From Desulfobacteraceae bacterium (GTDB lineage: Bacteria; Desulfobacterota; Desulfobacteria; Desulfobacterales; SURF-7), in NCBI GenBank assembly GCA_030619585.1, contig JAUXBD010000055.1, positions 1 to 7,608 on the forward strand: a stretch of 7,608 nucleotides of DNA, given 5' to 3'. This document shows positions 1 through 6,946 of this stretch, piece by piece; the stretch's first letter is position 1, and each line of letters opens with the position of its first letter. Both the position numbers and the translations under genes were made by a program. The notes beneath the pieces were generated by a model. It ran no database searches. It saw nothing but the letters and a program-made list of their open reading frames with translations, and was not told where the DNA came from.

Positions 1-24
1 AAATTTTAAACTTCAAACTTTAAA

Positions 25-1803
25 TTACTTCATACTTTCTTTTATAATTCTAGATGCATTGTATTCCTTTGGAATCGCAGCATATGGGCTTGTCGGGTAC
101 TTATTGTGAAAATATAAAAACAGCTTGAGGCTGGAAACAGCCTGTAGCTTCCCAGGTAAATTGAAAAATTCTTTCCACTGGTCTTTGCCGTATGTAAGGG
201 AAGTTTTTTCGCAAGGAGCAAGAAAGGCCTGTCTTGCATGGTACATGGCAAATGTCTCACTTAAAGGTTCGCCTTGTCCTGAGTAAAAAGTTGCCAGAGC
301 GCCATGTATCATAGAAGCGTATTCCCAGTAATCATTTTCCTTTGAGATGACTATAGGGCAAAGGGAATTGGCCAGGTTTCTGTACTTGTCAAGATCCTGG
401 TTAAGACCTGATCGTCGCTTTTTATCAAGAATATTTGCGATTAGGCAGGCCATGGTCAACCTGGATGAGTTCTCAATATAGGTTCCTGCGTGGTCTTCGT
501 TTTGTGATATTCTTATTGACATAAGCCCGTAATCATAAAGGACCTCTTCCATTAACCTCAGGTTGTCAACCTCAAGACCCAGTAGAATAATTTCGTTATA
601 AAGCCTGCTTCTATAAGGGATATTGTATCTTATTTTTTCAGCTGCATTATTAAAAAGAGATTGATAAAAATAAAAAATCTCAATTTTGGGAATTGTTGTG
701 TTGTATTCGGTAATTGCAAGACGTCCTCTTCTTGCAAAAAAAAGGCTTGGCAGGAAACTGGTTTTCCCTCCATCCTTGGCAGCTTCGCTTAAGTAATATG
801 TGTAGTATTCGCTTCGATCTTTATATTCAGATGTGCCGGCATAGACCTTCTTTTGCAGTAGAGTGATACGGTTTAGCAGGTTCTGGGTCACTGTATCCAG
901 GTGAGGCCCTTTTTCATCTGAGTTTACAAGATAGCGTCTAAGAAAATGATAGCGTATGTAAAGTTCGTATAGGGAAAGTAATACATCTGCCGAAGGTGCG
1001 TATGCCGAAGTATTTTTTGAATTTGTGTTGTAATTCGACCATAATTTGTTTAACCAGTTCCATGTCTTTGTATCATAGGAGATGCTTGTGTCAACCGAGT
1101 ATGAGGTCCATTCTCCGGCCATGATTTCGCACTCCACCATTAAGGCCAGGAAATAAACATTAAGATACAGGCTATATTGGTTTCTGGCGTGAAAACTTAT
1201 GTCATCCGAACTTTTAAAAAACTGATTGCCCTGGATAATTATATTAGAGGGGTTTTGCTTACTAATATCACCCGCATCTTTAGCTAAAAGTGGCTTGAAA
1301 TAAAACCGGGACCATAGGAGATATTGAAGTAACTCATTTTCTGAAACCGGTATACTGTTACTATCCTCTATCCTGGTTTCATCTTTTTGGGGTGCAAAAA
1401 AGAATTTTTTATGTTGAAAATGGAGATATAATATAAAAAATTCATATGCAAGGTTGAATCTTATTTGCTGAGCTCTCTCTCCTTCAGGGGCTGATTCAAG
1501 AGCTTTAGTTAGTTTTTCTATGCGTCTTGCCGATGTAACCGCATCTTTGATCGGCAGCAAAGGATTTTCAGATGGATAATTGGCAAGGGTTATTAAATTG
1601 GAATATTTTGTAAGTCGTTCCGGAATACCTGAACCATTGCTTTGTTTCAACAGTTCACCTGTGCTGTGAATCAGGTAAATACTTTTATCTCTTTTAAAGA
1701 AATCCGGCGAATCTTCCACATACTCTGCTCCATGACAAAGCCCTGCAGCAAGGACCGGGAAGCTATATAAAAGGAGTGTAAGTGCAATCCTTATTTTAAT
1801 CAT
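25..1803 (-). CDS. Large exported helical protein, last gene of the motor operon (unknown function)
   Basis: This 592-residue protein is not one I recognise. Residues 1-26 look like a Sec signal peptide: basic start (MIKIR), hydrophobic core, and likely cleavage after CHGA before EYVED. Cys23 is preceded by Leu, so it is a poor lipobox and the protein is probably not a lipoprotein. The mature part is rich in Tyr, Phe, Leu and Asn and reads as successive amphipathic helices (for example residues about 90-130, 205-230 and 275-300), suggesting a TPR/SEL1-like or other helical solenoid, but I see no clean TPR consensus. The start is supported by AAGGA (complement of 1812-1816) eight bases upstream, and the ATG shares an ATGA overlap with the preceding stop, implying translational coupling. 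Only 24 bases lie beyond the stop, so the operon may continue outside the window. A periplasmic or outer-membrane-facing part of the TolQ/TolR-like machine is inference from context. Confidence 0.85.
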   Translation of the reverse strand: MIKIRIALTLLLYSFPVLAAGLCHGAEYVEDSPDFFKRDKSIYLIHSTGELLKQSNGSGIPERLTKYSNLITLANYPSENPLLPIKDAVTSARRIEKLTKALESAPEGERAQQIRFNLAYEFFILYLHFQHKKFFFAPQKDETRIEDSNSIPVSENELLQYLLWSRFYFKPLLAKDAGDISKQNPSNIIIQGNQFFKSSDDISFHARNQYSLYLNVYFLALMVECEIMAGEWTSYSVDTSISYDTKTWNWLNKLWSNYNTNSKNTSAYAPSADVLLSLYELYIRYHFLRRYLVNSDEKGPHLDTVTQNLLNRITLLQKKVYAGTSEYKDRSEYYTYYLSEAAKDGGKTSFLPSLFFARRGRLAITEYNTTIPKIEIFYFYQSLFNNAAEKIRYNIPYRSRLYNEIILLGLEVDNLRLMEEVLYDYGLMSIRISQNEDHAGTYIENSSRLTMACLIANILDKKRRSGLNQDLDKYRNLANSLCPIVISKENDYWEYASMIHGALATFYSGQGEPLSETFAMYHARQAFLAPCEKTSLTYGKDQWKEFFNLPGKLQAVSSLKLFLYFHNKYPTSPYAAIPKEYNASRIIKESMK

Positions 1804-3128
1804 AATAATAATCCTTTTGGGTTACGTAAGCTCCGCATCCTGTTATAGAGCCCCACATCTTCAGGGGGCAAGAGGAGCTGAATCTTTTTTCCCAGCTTTT
1901 GGGCGATGTCCTGGTAAAATTCAAACTGTCTCTCATAATCATCGGTCTGTGTATAGTTTGTATCCATAGCCCCTATTTTACCTCCAAGTACGTAACCATT
2001 TTTCCTGGATACCTCAATGTAGTAAGATTTTGCAAGATCAAAACTTTTTTTAGCCACATCCAGTGCATGGTGCTGAACTCTTTTATCAGAGGAGATATAT
2101 GCATATGCAATGAGCCTGTAGATATCATAAAGGTTGTTATCATAGTGGGCCAGAATTGAACCGAGCTTATGTTTACCTGAAACAAAGGAGTCTATCTCCT
2201 TTTCATACTTTCGTATCTCATTTATTTCCCCCTGCCTGACAAGCTCTCTGAGAAGGAGATTGTAAGCCTTTAAAAGATTGACATGATTAATTTTTTTCTC
2301 ATCTGCTTTAACAAAAGCAGCTTTGAAATCATAAAGGCAGTTGTGCTTGAGATTTGACAGGGGCACCTGCGTATTGTTTGTTTCTTTATCAAACAATCCC
2401 AGTTTCAGGTATTCATAATAGTAGTTTGCCTCACCCCTGTATCTATGAAAGATATGGTTGACGCTGTTTGCCTTAATCTGTCTGCCATATATTTTCTCTT
2501 TGCCGAATATTTTCTCCAGGTCTTTAAAGACCGAAGAAATGTTGTCTGTTGCTTCAAAATATAAATCATCTATTTTGTTTTCAAAAAGAGTCTTTTTTTT
2601 ATCGCTGTTAAGGGAATCCCACATCTGGGTATATTCTTTAAGCTTTGCGATTTTTCCTGTAGATGTATAGAGATTGTAAAAAATCCTGCCCGAAGGGCAT
2701 AGTTCAAGTTCTGACAGAATTTTACTATACATAATTCGGTCATCCACGCTGATTCCATGCCGGATCTGTTTTGAGAGCCATGTTTTAAGGGCAGACAGGA
2801 CCATTATGTCAACTTCTCTGTTGTCCAGTTGCAGTTTGCTTAGAGTTGAGTCAAATAGTTTTTTAACACTGGTCCGGGTTGAACTGTCATCAGCAAAGAG
2901 CATAAGGGGAAGACTTGCCCTGTAAGCTATAGCCTGCTTTTTCCATGTAAGTTGAATGTTGTGTGATATGACCTGTGCAGTGAGATATAAGGGGATATTT
3001 GAATTGAACCATTCGTAACTGCATAGCGCCGCATGGGTCTCAGGGTTTGCAAAGTAATCAACAGTAGCCTTTATCCAGTTTTGTTCATCCAAAGAAAATG
3101 TTTTTTTAAAAAGAGAGTCTCCTGTCAC
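1800..3128 (-). CDS. 442-residue helical protein; probable C-terminal part of a longer exported protein
   Basis: This reading frame is unassigned by family. It reads as mostly alpha-helical; residues about 280-312 and 330-375 are paired amphipathic helices reminiscent of TPR-like repeats. The assigned start is a GTG with no convincing Shine-Dalgarno sequence (only GAAAGTGAA just before it) and no signal peptide, which is odd because both neighbours are exported. The frame stays open for another 36 codons upstream, back to the TAA that ends the preceding gene, and those codons read like ordinary protein (NEAPTKAPDFSKEDIKTF and onward). No ATG, GTG or TTG lies in frame in that stretch; ATA and ATT codons are present but poorly spaced from the only AAAGAGG. 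The simplest reading is that this is the C-terminal two thirds of a 684-residue protein starting at 3854. The stop overlaps the next start as ATGA. The frame is certain; the start and independence of the gene are doubtful. Confidence 0.7.
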   Translation of the reverse strand: MTGDSLFKKTFSLDEQNWIKATVDYFANPETHAALCSYEWFNSNIPLYLTAQVISHNIQLTWKKQAIAYRASLPLMLFADDSSTRTSVKKLFDSTLSKLQLDNREVDIMVLSALKTWLSKQIRHGISVDDRIMYSKILSELELCPSGRIFYNLYTSTGKIAKLKEYTQMWDSLNSDKKKTLFENKIDDLYFEATDNISSVFKDLEKIFGKEKIYGRQIKANSVNHIFHRYRGEANYYYEYLKLGLFDKETNNTQVPLSNLKHNCLYDFKAAFVKADEKKINHVNLLKAYNLLLRELVRQGEINEIRKYEKEIDSFVSGKHKLGSILAHYDNNLYDIYRLIAYAYISSDKRVQHHALDVAKKSFDLAKSYYIEVSRKNGYVLGGKIGAMDTNYTQTDDYERQFEFYQDIAQKLGKKIQLLLPPEDVGLYNRMRSLRNPKGLLL

Positions 3129-3239
3129 TTCACTTTCAAGGCGGATATTGTCAAGTTCTGTGGATGCATTAACAATAAGGCAGAAAGTCTTTATATCCTC
3201 TTTACTGAAATCCGGAGCTTTTGTGGGAGCTTCGTTTTA
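3129..3239 (-). other. In-frame TAA plus 36 open codons joining two genes (possible nonsense mutation)
   Basis: Read on the minus strand, the 205-residue gene ends CAA-TAA and the same frame continues AAC GAA GCT CCC ACA AAA through 36 sense codons into the GTG assigned to the 442-residue protein (3239 minus 3128 is 111, exactly 37 codons). The encoded stretch has balanced composition and no low-complexity junk, as expected of translated sequence. A single C-to-T change of a CAA codon would create this TAA, giving TITQ-Q-NEAPTK in the ancestral form. TAA is neither the selenocysteine (TGA) nor the pyrrolysine (TAG) codon. The alternatives are a real nonsense mutation, a sequencing error, stop-codon readthrough, or two proteins with an undetected restart. 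Confidence 0.65.
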
Positions 3240-3854
3240 TTGAGTGATAGTCCTGTTGATTTTATCGATAATACTGTCCTGCACAATGTAAAGGTAGTAA
3301 TACAGTATTTTGTAGTAATATGCCTCTTTTATGAATAACGACCTGTTGGGATAGAATCCATTTTCAAAATATTTTATAAACCGTTTGGCATGCATACCTT
3401 TATAAACAGTACATGTTTCAAAATAGATATAATTATATCCCAGAAGGTTGACTTTATCTTCCATGTATATGAAGTTTTCGTTCGTATCGCTGGTATTATA
3501 TTCATTAGCTGATTTTTCAAGTGCTGATTGTGCGCTCCATGTCTTTATGATGTCCAGATGGCCGTTTTGTCCTATACCAAGGTTGAGCTCCAGTATTTCA
3601 AGCAGTCTGTTCTGGTCTTTTGGGGACATCTTATCCTGAAGATATATTTTACATGCTTCGGCTATCCACTCCCCGGTTTTTCGCTCCTTTGACTCTTGTG
3701 CTTCGGTTGACAAGCCTCCGGTTTCCAATTCTGCGGTTTTCAGTTCTTCTGGCGCTGCTTCTTTTTGTTTTTTTTCTTCGGCATACCCTTTGACCGGGCA
3801 AAACAAAAGCATTGCAATAACAAAGCAAAAAAGAGTAAAATTTAGTTTGTGCAT
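3237..3854 (-). CDS. Small exported protein, possibly truncated by an in-frame TAA
   Basis: This 205-residue product is of unknown family. Residues 1-25 form a signal peptide with cleavage expected after GYA, before EEKKQ. Residues 26-62 are a charged, Glu/Lys-rich and probably disordered linker. The rest (about 63-205) is helical and ends in a strikingly aromatic helix (residues 179-191 contain seven Tyr). AGGGAG (complement of 3864-3869) lies nine bases before the ATG, and the first 13 bases overlap the end of the TonB/TolA-like gene, so start and coupling are well supported. The C-terminus is suspicious: translation would continue in the same frame into the 442-residue reading frame if the TAA at 3237-3239 were a sense codon. 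The full-length product would then be a 684-residue periplasmic helical protein, comparable in kind to the 592-residue exported protein that follows. It could also be a genuine short gene. Confidence 0.8.
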   Translation of the reverse strand: MHKLNFTLFCFVIAMLLFCPVKGYAEEKKQKEAAPEELKTAELETGGLSTEAQESKERKTGEWIAEACKIYLQDKMSPKDQNRLLEILELNLGIGQNGHLDIIKTWSAQSALEKSANEYNTSDTNENFIYMEDKVNLLGYNYIYFETCTVYKGMHAKRFIKYFENGFYPNRSLFIKEAYYYKILYYYLYIVQDSIIDKINRTITQ

Positions 3855-5083
3855 CTTTTTATTCTCCCTGGTAATTGTCTTTCAAGCTTTGATATAATAT
3901 CAAATGGTACATCAGCAGGTGTAAACTCGATTGTTACCTTTTTGTGTGCCTCGCCATCCACCATTACCTTAAAGTCAAAATTATTAATTTTACAGCAAAA
4001 GGGGCTTCCTTTTGAATCCAATCCCATGGCTTTCCTATATATGGCTTGCTTGAGATTCTTTACCCTGTCAGACTCACCCAAAATTTGGCCGACTATTTCA
4101 ATTGTTTCCTCAAAATATTGGCTCTCTAACATATTACTTTGTTTCGGCAAATCTTTTAAGGGGGTTGAAACATCAAGAGCTACACGTGGTGTGGAGATAT
4201 CTGTAGCAGTTTTATCTTTTTTTGACGTGTTTGCCCTGTTTTGAGGCCCTGAAATAGTGGGCCGTTCAAAGGAAATATCATTAAGGTCGGGCTGTTTGGA
4301 TGAAAGTTGGACAGCTGATTTTAGCGGCCGTTGTTTTTCAGGCGATTTCTTTTGGGGAAGTCGCTCTGGTTTTGCCCCCAAAGCAAGTGGCTGAATCATC
4401 AACTGGGGGATAAAATCCGTGCTATGAGTATTTTTCGGTGCTGGTTTTTTTGCAGCGATATTTTTTTGTGATGCGGCTTTTGGAGTAACCTTATTTACAG
4501 CCGTTTTCTTAAGGTTAGTGTTTTTAGCCGTCAGTTTTTTGGGAGTGACATTTTTAGCAACTGCTTTTTGAGCGGCGATTTTTTTTGGAGCTAATTGTTT
4601 TGGAGTCATATCTTTCGACAAAACCTTTTTTGGATTTATTTTATTTTCTGCAATGGTTTTAGCCTTTATCTTTTTTGGCTCTATCGTCCTTATATCTGTT
4701 TTTGTCGGTGTAACTTTTTTGGGTGTAATCTTTTTTGGTGTTATTGGTTTAGGTTTTATCTCTTTTTTTATTGTAATCGTGGGACGCTTTTTCTCCCTTT
4801 CCTTTTTTACCCTGTGGATAAGCCTTTCCACAATAGATTCTTTTTTTGGTTCCGGCTTTGGCTTAGGGGTAGCGGGCCGTATAATGATGGTCTGGGATCT
4901 GGGCTCAAGAATCGATTTTGTATCAATGTTAAATTTTAAGAAAAATAAAGTAACGATTAAAAAAAGCAGGCAAATAAAAGACGTCTGGTTGTACCATGAC
5001 TCATTTTCAACCACGGCAACATAGCTGGGCATTGGTATCTGTGCAGCACCCCGTGAGTAATATCGAAAATGCGGAGATATCAT
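3842..5083 (-). CDS. TonB/TolA-like membrane-anchored connector with Lys-rich pentapeptide repeats
   Basis: The 413-residue layout resembles TonB and TolA: a short N-terminal tail (1-34), one membrane span (about 35-50, SFICLLFLIVTLFFLK), a Pro/Lys segment (61-81, ATPKPKPEPKK), a very basic region (82-114), then 21 five-residue repeats with the loose consensus T/A-P-K-K-I/V/L (115-219). A Pro/Ser-rich linker (220-318) and a C-terminal domain (about 319-413) follow; the latter looks helix, two strands, helix. The C-terminal domain has Cys363, Cys364 and Cys411. I do not see the YP...G.V.V.F signature of the TonB C-terminal domain, so homology to TonB is not shown. The position directly after TolQ-like and TolR-like genes matches tolQ-tolR-tolA order and supports a role in carrying motor movement across the periplasm. 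The start is supported by an ATGA overlap with the upstream stop and GGAAGAG (complement of 5092-5098) eight bases away. Because the repeat is so basic, its periplasmic placement rests on analogy. Confidence 0.85.
   Translation of the reverse strand: MISPHFRYYSRGAAQIPMPSYVAVVENESWYNQTSFICLLFLIVTLFFLKFNIDTKSILEPRSQTIIIRPATPKPKPEPKKESIVERLIHRVKKEREKKRPTITIKKEIKPKPITPKKITPKKVTPTKTDIRTIEPKKIKAKTIAENKINPKKVLSKDMTPKQLAPKKIAAQKAVAKNVTPKKLTAKNTNLKKTAVNKVTPKAASQKNIAAKKPAPKNTHSTDFIPQLMIQPLALGAKPERLPQKKSPEKQRPLKSAVQLSSKQPDLNDISFERPTISGPQNRANTSKKDKTATDISTPRVALDVSTPLKDLPKQSNMLESQYFEETIEIVGQILGESDRVKNLKQAIYRKAMGLDSKGSPFCCKINNFDFKVMVDGEAHKKVTIEFTPADVPFDIISKLERQLPGRIKRCTN
4427..4741 (-). repeat. 21 degenerate 15-base repeats encoding a Lys-rich pentad tract
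   Basis: Residues 115-219 of the TonB/TolA-like protein divide without gaps into 21 pentads: TPKKI, TPKKV, TPTKT, DIRTI, EPKKI, KAKTI, AENKI, NPKKV and so on to APKNT. Position 2 is most often Pro or Ala, positions 3-4 are usually Lys, Asn or Thr with Lys dominating, and position 5 is usually Ile, Val, Leu or Thr. The DNA copies have diverged at synonymous and non-synonymous sites, so the array looks old and held by selection on protein pattern rather than recently amplified. Recurrent Pro argues for an extended rod rather than the continuous helix of TolA domain II. Confidence 0.85.
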
Positions 5084-5547
5084 TTTATTTGCTCTTCCAA
5101 GCTCCTTACACGTCTTACAGTTACCCTGTTTGCATCAGACCATACTTTTTCAATGATAGACATTGCCATAAGCATATCTTTGCTAAGAGAATATTCATCA
5201 GGCAACATAATGGGCCTTTGTGTTCCCTGGGATTTTAATTTACTTAGACTGTTTCTTAACGCCAAAGCCGATAACCGTTTTCCCAGTATCTCCCGATCGC
5301 TGGTAAGGGTCACCATCTGAAAGGGCTCCGACTCCGGTATTGTCGGTCTGTGGACACGGATCTGATAGGATTTGGTCTCCTGGGTGATTGATGCTACATC
5401 AGGATTGTCCACCACCTTTGGAATCGTCATCTCTCCTATCTTAACAGGTGTTTTACCAATAGAAGATGCCTGTGTAAATGCTATAAGCAGAAGAAACGCA
5501 AGGTCTGCAAAAGAAAATAACCAGATTTTTGAATCGTTGGATTTCAT
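5080..5547 (-). CDS. ExbD/TolR-type proton-channel partner with MotB-like entry motif
   Basis: This 155-residue protein has a single N-terminal membrane span (about residues 9-29, beginning WLFSFADLAFLLLIAF). Asp15 sits where ExbD, TolR and MotB carry the essential proton-binding aspartate. The WL-SFADL-LLL pattern is close to the MotB plug/span signature, but the protein lacks a C-terminal OmpA-like peptidoglycan-binding domain and has the short length typical of ExbD/TolR. The remainder (about 30-155) would be periplasmic; residues about 110-148 (RPIMLPDEYSLSKDML, then a helix and a VTVRRV strand) resemble the end of the ExbD/TolR fold. By family knowledge it would pair with the MotA/TolQ/ExbB-like protein encoded just upstream to couple proton flow to motion. 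AAGG (complement of 5557-5560) lies nine bases before the ATG, the gap from the previous gene is six bases, and the stop overlaps the next start as ATGA. Confidence 0.85.
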   Translation of the reverse strand: MKSNDSKIWLFSFADLAFLLLIAFTQASSIGKTPVKIGEMTIPKVVDNPDVASITQETKSYQIRVHRPTIPESEPFQMVTLTSDREILGKRLSALALRNSLSKLKSQGTQRPIMLPDEYSLSKDMLMAMSIIEKVWSDANRVTVRRVRSLEEQIK

Positions 5548-5553
5548 GGTGTA

Positions 5554-6210
5554 TTACCTTTTTCCTATTGTTTTCTGTTTTTTTTCAGCAATCGTTTTGT
5601 TATCAGAATCAACCATCATGGGGACAACTTTTTCAGGCTCTATTTTTATGTTCAGTCCGCTTTCAATTCGTTGTTTGGAAAGAGAGGAAACCCTCATCTT
5701 TAATGTCTCCAACACAACAAAACATGACAGGGCTACCAGGGTAGTAAACAGGGCAGTTCCCAGACCGCTTGTATTGAGTTCACTGTTGGGATCAGCCTTG
5801 GCCATAAAAATCATAATCATCCCAAATATCGTCCCAATAAAACCCATTGGGGGAAGAAGATTGGAGATAGCCGTTATCTTGCTTAAGTAGTTGACTTCAA
5901 AAAGGTTCTCCACTAGTTGGCGTGTAGCGTCAACTAAGAAGGAGTGGGGGTATGTACCTTCCTTGTACTCTTTATGGGCAGTGTATAAAGTTTTTGCCGT
6001 TAATACACACAAAGGGTCATCAGGAGCGCTCTTTTTTTCAGCCTCTTTATTTAGCAGGCTCTTTTTCATCCTTTTTAAATGCTTGGATGCTTTAAAGAGT
6101 AACCAAATGCCGTTAAAAAAAAGAAACGCACTTCCAACATATACTACAGTTTGAACAAACCCGCTTGCTAATCCCGGGTATAGTCTAAGTAAATTCACTA
6201 TGAAATTCAT
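5554..6210 (-). CDS. MotA/TolQ/ExbB family proton-channel protein
   Basis: This is a 218-residue inner-membrane protein with three membrane spans at about 15-40, 112-136 and 149-170. The cytoplasmic loop lies between spans 1 and 2, as in TolQ and ExbB. The family core is clear: LLPPMGFIGTIFGMI in span 2 (Thr127) and GLGTALFTTLVAL in span 3 (Thr156, Thr157), whose threonines correspond to the conserved polar residues lining the channel in ExbB/TolQ. Function by family: a pentameric channel around the partner protein's membrane helices, using the proton gradient. The C-terminal tail (171-218) is charged and Lys-rich. GAGGTG (complement of 6216-6221) lies five bases before the ATG, and the gap to the preceding gene is 17 bases. 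Length and topology fit TolQ/ExbB better than MotA, which has four spans. The neighbours do not match tol-pal or ton operons, so I give no specific symbol. Confidence 0.92.
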   Translation of the reverse strand: MNFIVNLLRLYPGLASGFVQTVVYVGSAFLFFNGIWLLFKASKHLKRMKKSLLNKEAEKKSAPDDPLCVLTAKTLYTAHKEYKEGTYPHSFLVDATRQLVENLFEVNYLSKITAISNLLPPMGFIGTIFGMIMIFMAKADPNSELNTSGLGTALFTTLVALSCFVVLETLKMRVSSLSKQRIESGLNIKIEPEKVVPMMVDSDNKTIAEKKQKTIGKR

Positions 6211-6227
6211 AAGAGCACCTCTCTTAA

Positions 6228-6800
6228 TTAAAGTTTAAATGGTGCCAGATGCTCATTGATCACCTGGATTGCCCTGGCGGTTTTCTCTTTTATCGCAGGA
6301 TCATTTGTATTGATCATAATATCTTCAAGGGTGACGATCAGTTCATTATGTCTGGCATTTAATTTGGATGCAAGACTTGCAAGTCCGTCAATCATTTCAT
6401 TTATACTTTCACATTCATCTTCAAGAAAATCTCCGGGTCTTAGGATCACTTTGTGAGTCAAATTCCCTGTGGAAATTTTTTTAAAAGCATTTTGAAAGCT
6501 CACAAGCGGTCCGCAGATACGGTGGGTAAGGGATATCTGATGAATATAGAATATAGTAAACACAACCAGTATCCCCGGTAATGATCGTATGAGTAACATT
6601 CGGAAGGTTTCGCCGGCAAGAGCCTGTATTTCGACATCCTGGGGGCTAAGCATGTCATAAACTAGAGGAGATAGTACAGCTAATATCGTTACGCCGACAA
6701 AAACAGACATATAGATAAAGTTAATATAAATCATTTTTAGTTGGAAATCTTTGTTGATAAAATAGTTTCTTATTTTTCTTCCTGGATGCTTTTTTTCCAT
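6228..6800 (-). CDS. Membrane HAMP-domain protein without an output domain
   Basis: The 190 residues show a basic cytoplasmic start, span 1 (about 23-45), a short periplasmic loop (about 46-67), span 2 (about 68-87), and then a HAMP-like linker (about 88-142). The linker has the GP turn at residues 97-98, the DFLEDECESINEM segment and the hydrophobic heptads expected of HAMP. The tail (143-190) is a coiled-coil-like helix. There is no methyl-accepting signalling domain, kinase, GGDEF or other effector, so it is not a complete chemoreceptor although databases may label such proteins that way. In context it could sense membrane or envelope state and pass a conformational signal to the motor proteins encoded immediately after it; this is inference. 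GAGGT (complement of 6811-6815) lies ten bases before the ATG. It is the first gene of the leftward operon, and a candidate promoter lies at 6919-6946. Confidence 0.85.
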   Translation of the reverse strand: MEKKHPGRKIRNYFINKDFQLKMIYINFIYMSVFVGVTILAVLSPLVYDMLSPQDVEIQALAGETFRMLLIRSLPGILVVFTIFYIHQISLTHRICGPLVSFQNAFKKISTGNLTHKVILRPGDFLEDECESINEMIDGLASLASKLNARHNELIVTLEDIMINTNDPAIKEKTARAIQVINEHLAPFKL

Positions 6801-6918
6801 TTTGTAAAGGACCTCACTTTACCGTAAACTCAAGGTTTATAGCCTCTAGCTCAAGTACTTCCCGGCAAACCTAAATTTGAATACAGGGGAATACTTTAGA
6901 AGGATGATGGTTAATAAA

Positions 6919-6946
6919 ACTATCATACACAATATATGAATGTAAA
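6919..6946 (-). promoter_or_regulatory. Candidate sigma70-type promoter of the leftward operon, with small inverted repeat
   Basis: On the minus strand, TTTACA (complement of 6941-6946; five of six matches to TTGACA) is followed after 16 bases by GATAGT (complement of 6919-6924; four of six to TATAAT). Transcription would start near 6912, giving a leader of about 110 bases before the HAMP gene. A short perfect inverted repeat, TCATA-7-TATGA (6923-6939), lies across the spacer and -10 box and could be an operator, but such 5-base arms also arise by chance. Placement upstream of the first operon gene is the main support. Confidence 0.35.

Noticed and set aside
1732..1738. Lipoprotein signal at Cys23 of the 592-residue protein
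   Set aside because: The residue before the Cys is Leu, which does not fit a lipobox; ordinary signal peptidase cleavage after Ala26 is more likely.
3237..3239. Recoded stop codon (selenocysteine or pyrrolysine)
   Set aside because: The codon is TAA, not TGA or TAG, and I see no SECIS-like hairpin immediately after it.
4595..5024. Rightward Phe/Gly/Val-rich open frames opposite the connector gene
   Set aside because: They are antisense shadows of the Lys-rich repeat (Lys codons read as Phe on the other strand) and have no ribosome sites.
25..6800. Zorya-type anti-phage defence system (MotA/MotB-like pair plus extra genes)
   Set aside because: The channel protein lacks the long ZorA tail, the partner lacks the OmpA-like domain of ZorB, and no helicase or nuclease gene is present.
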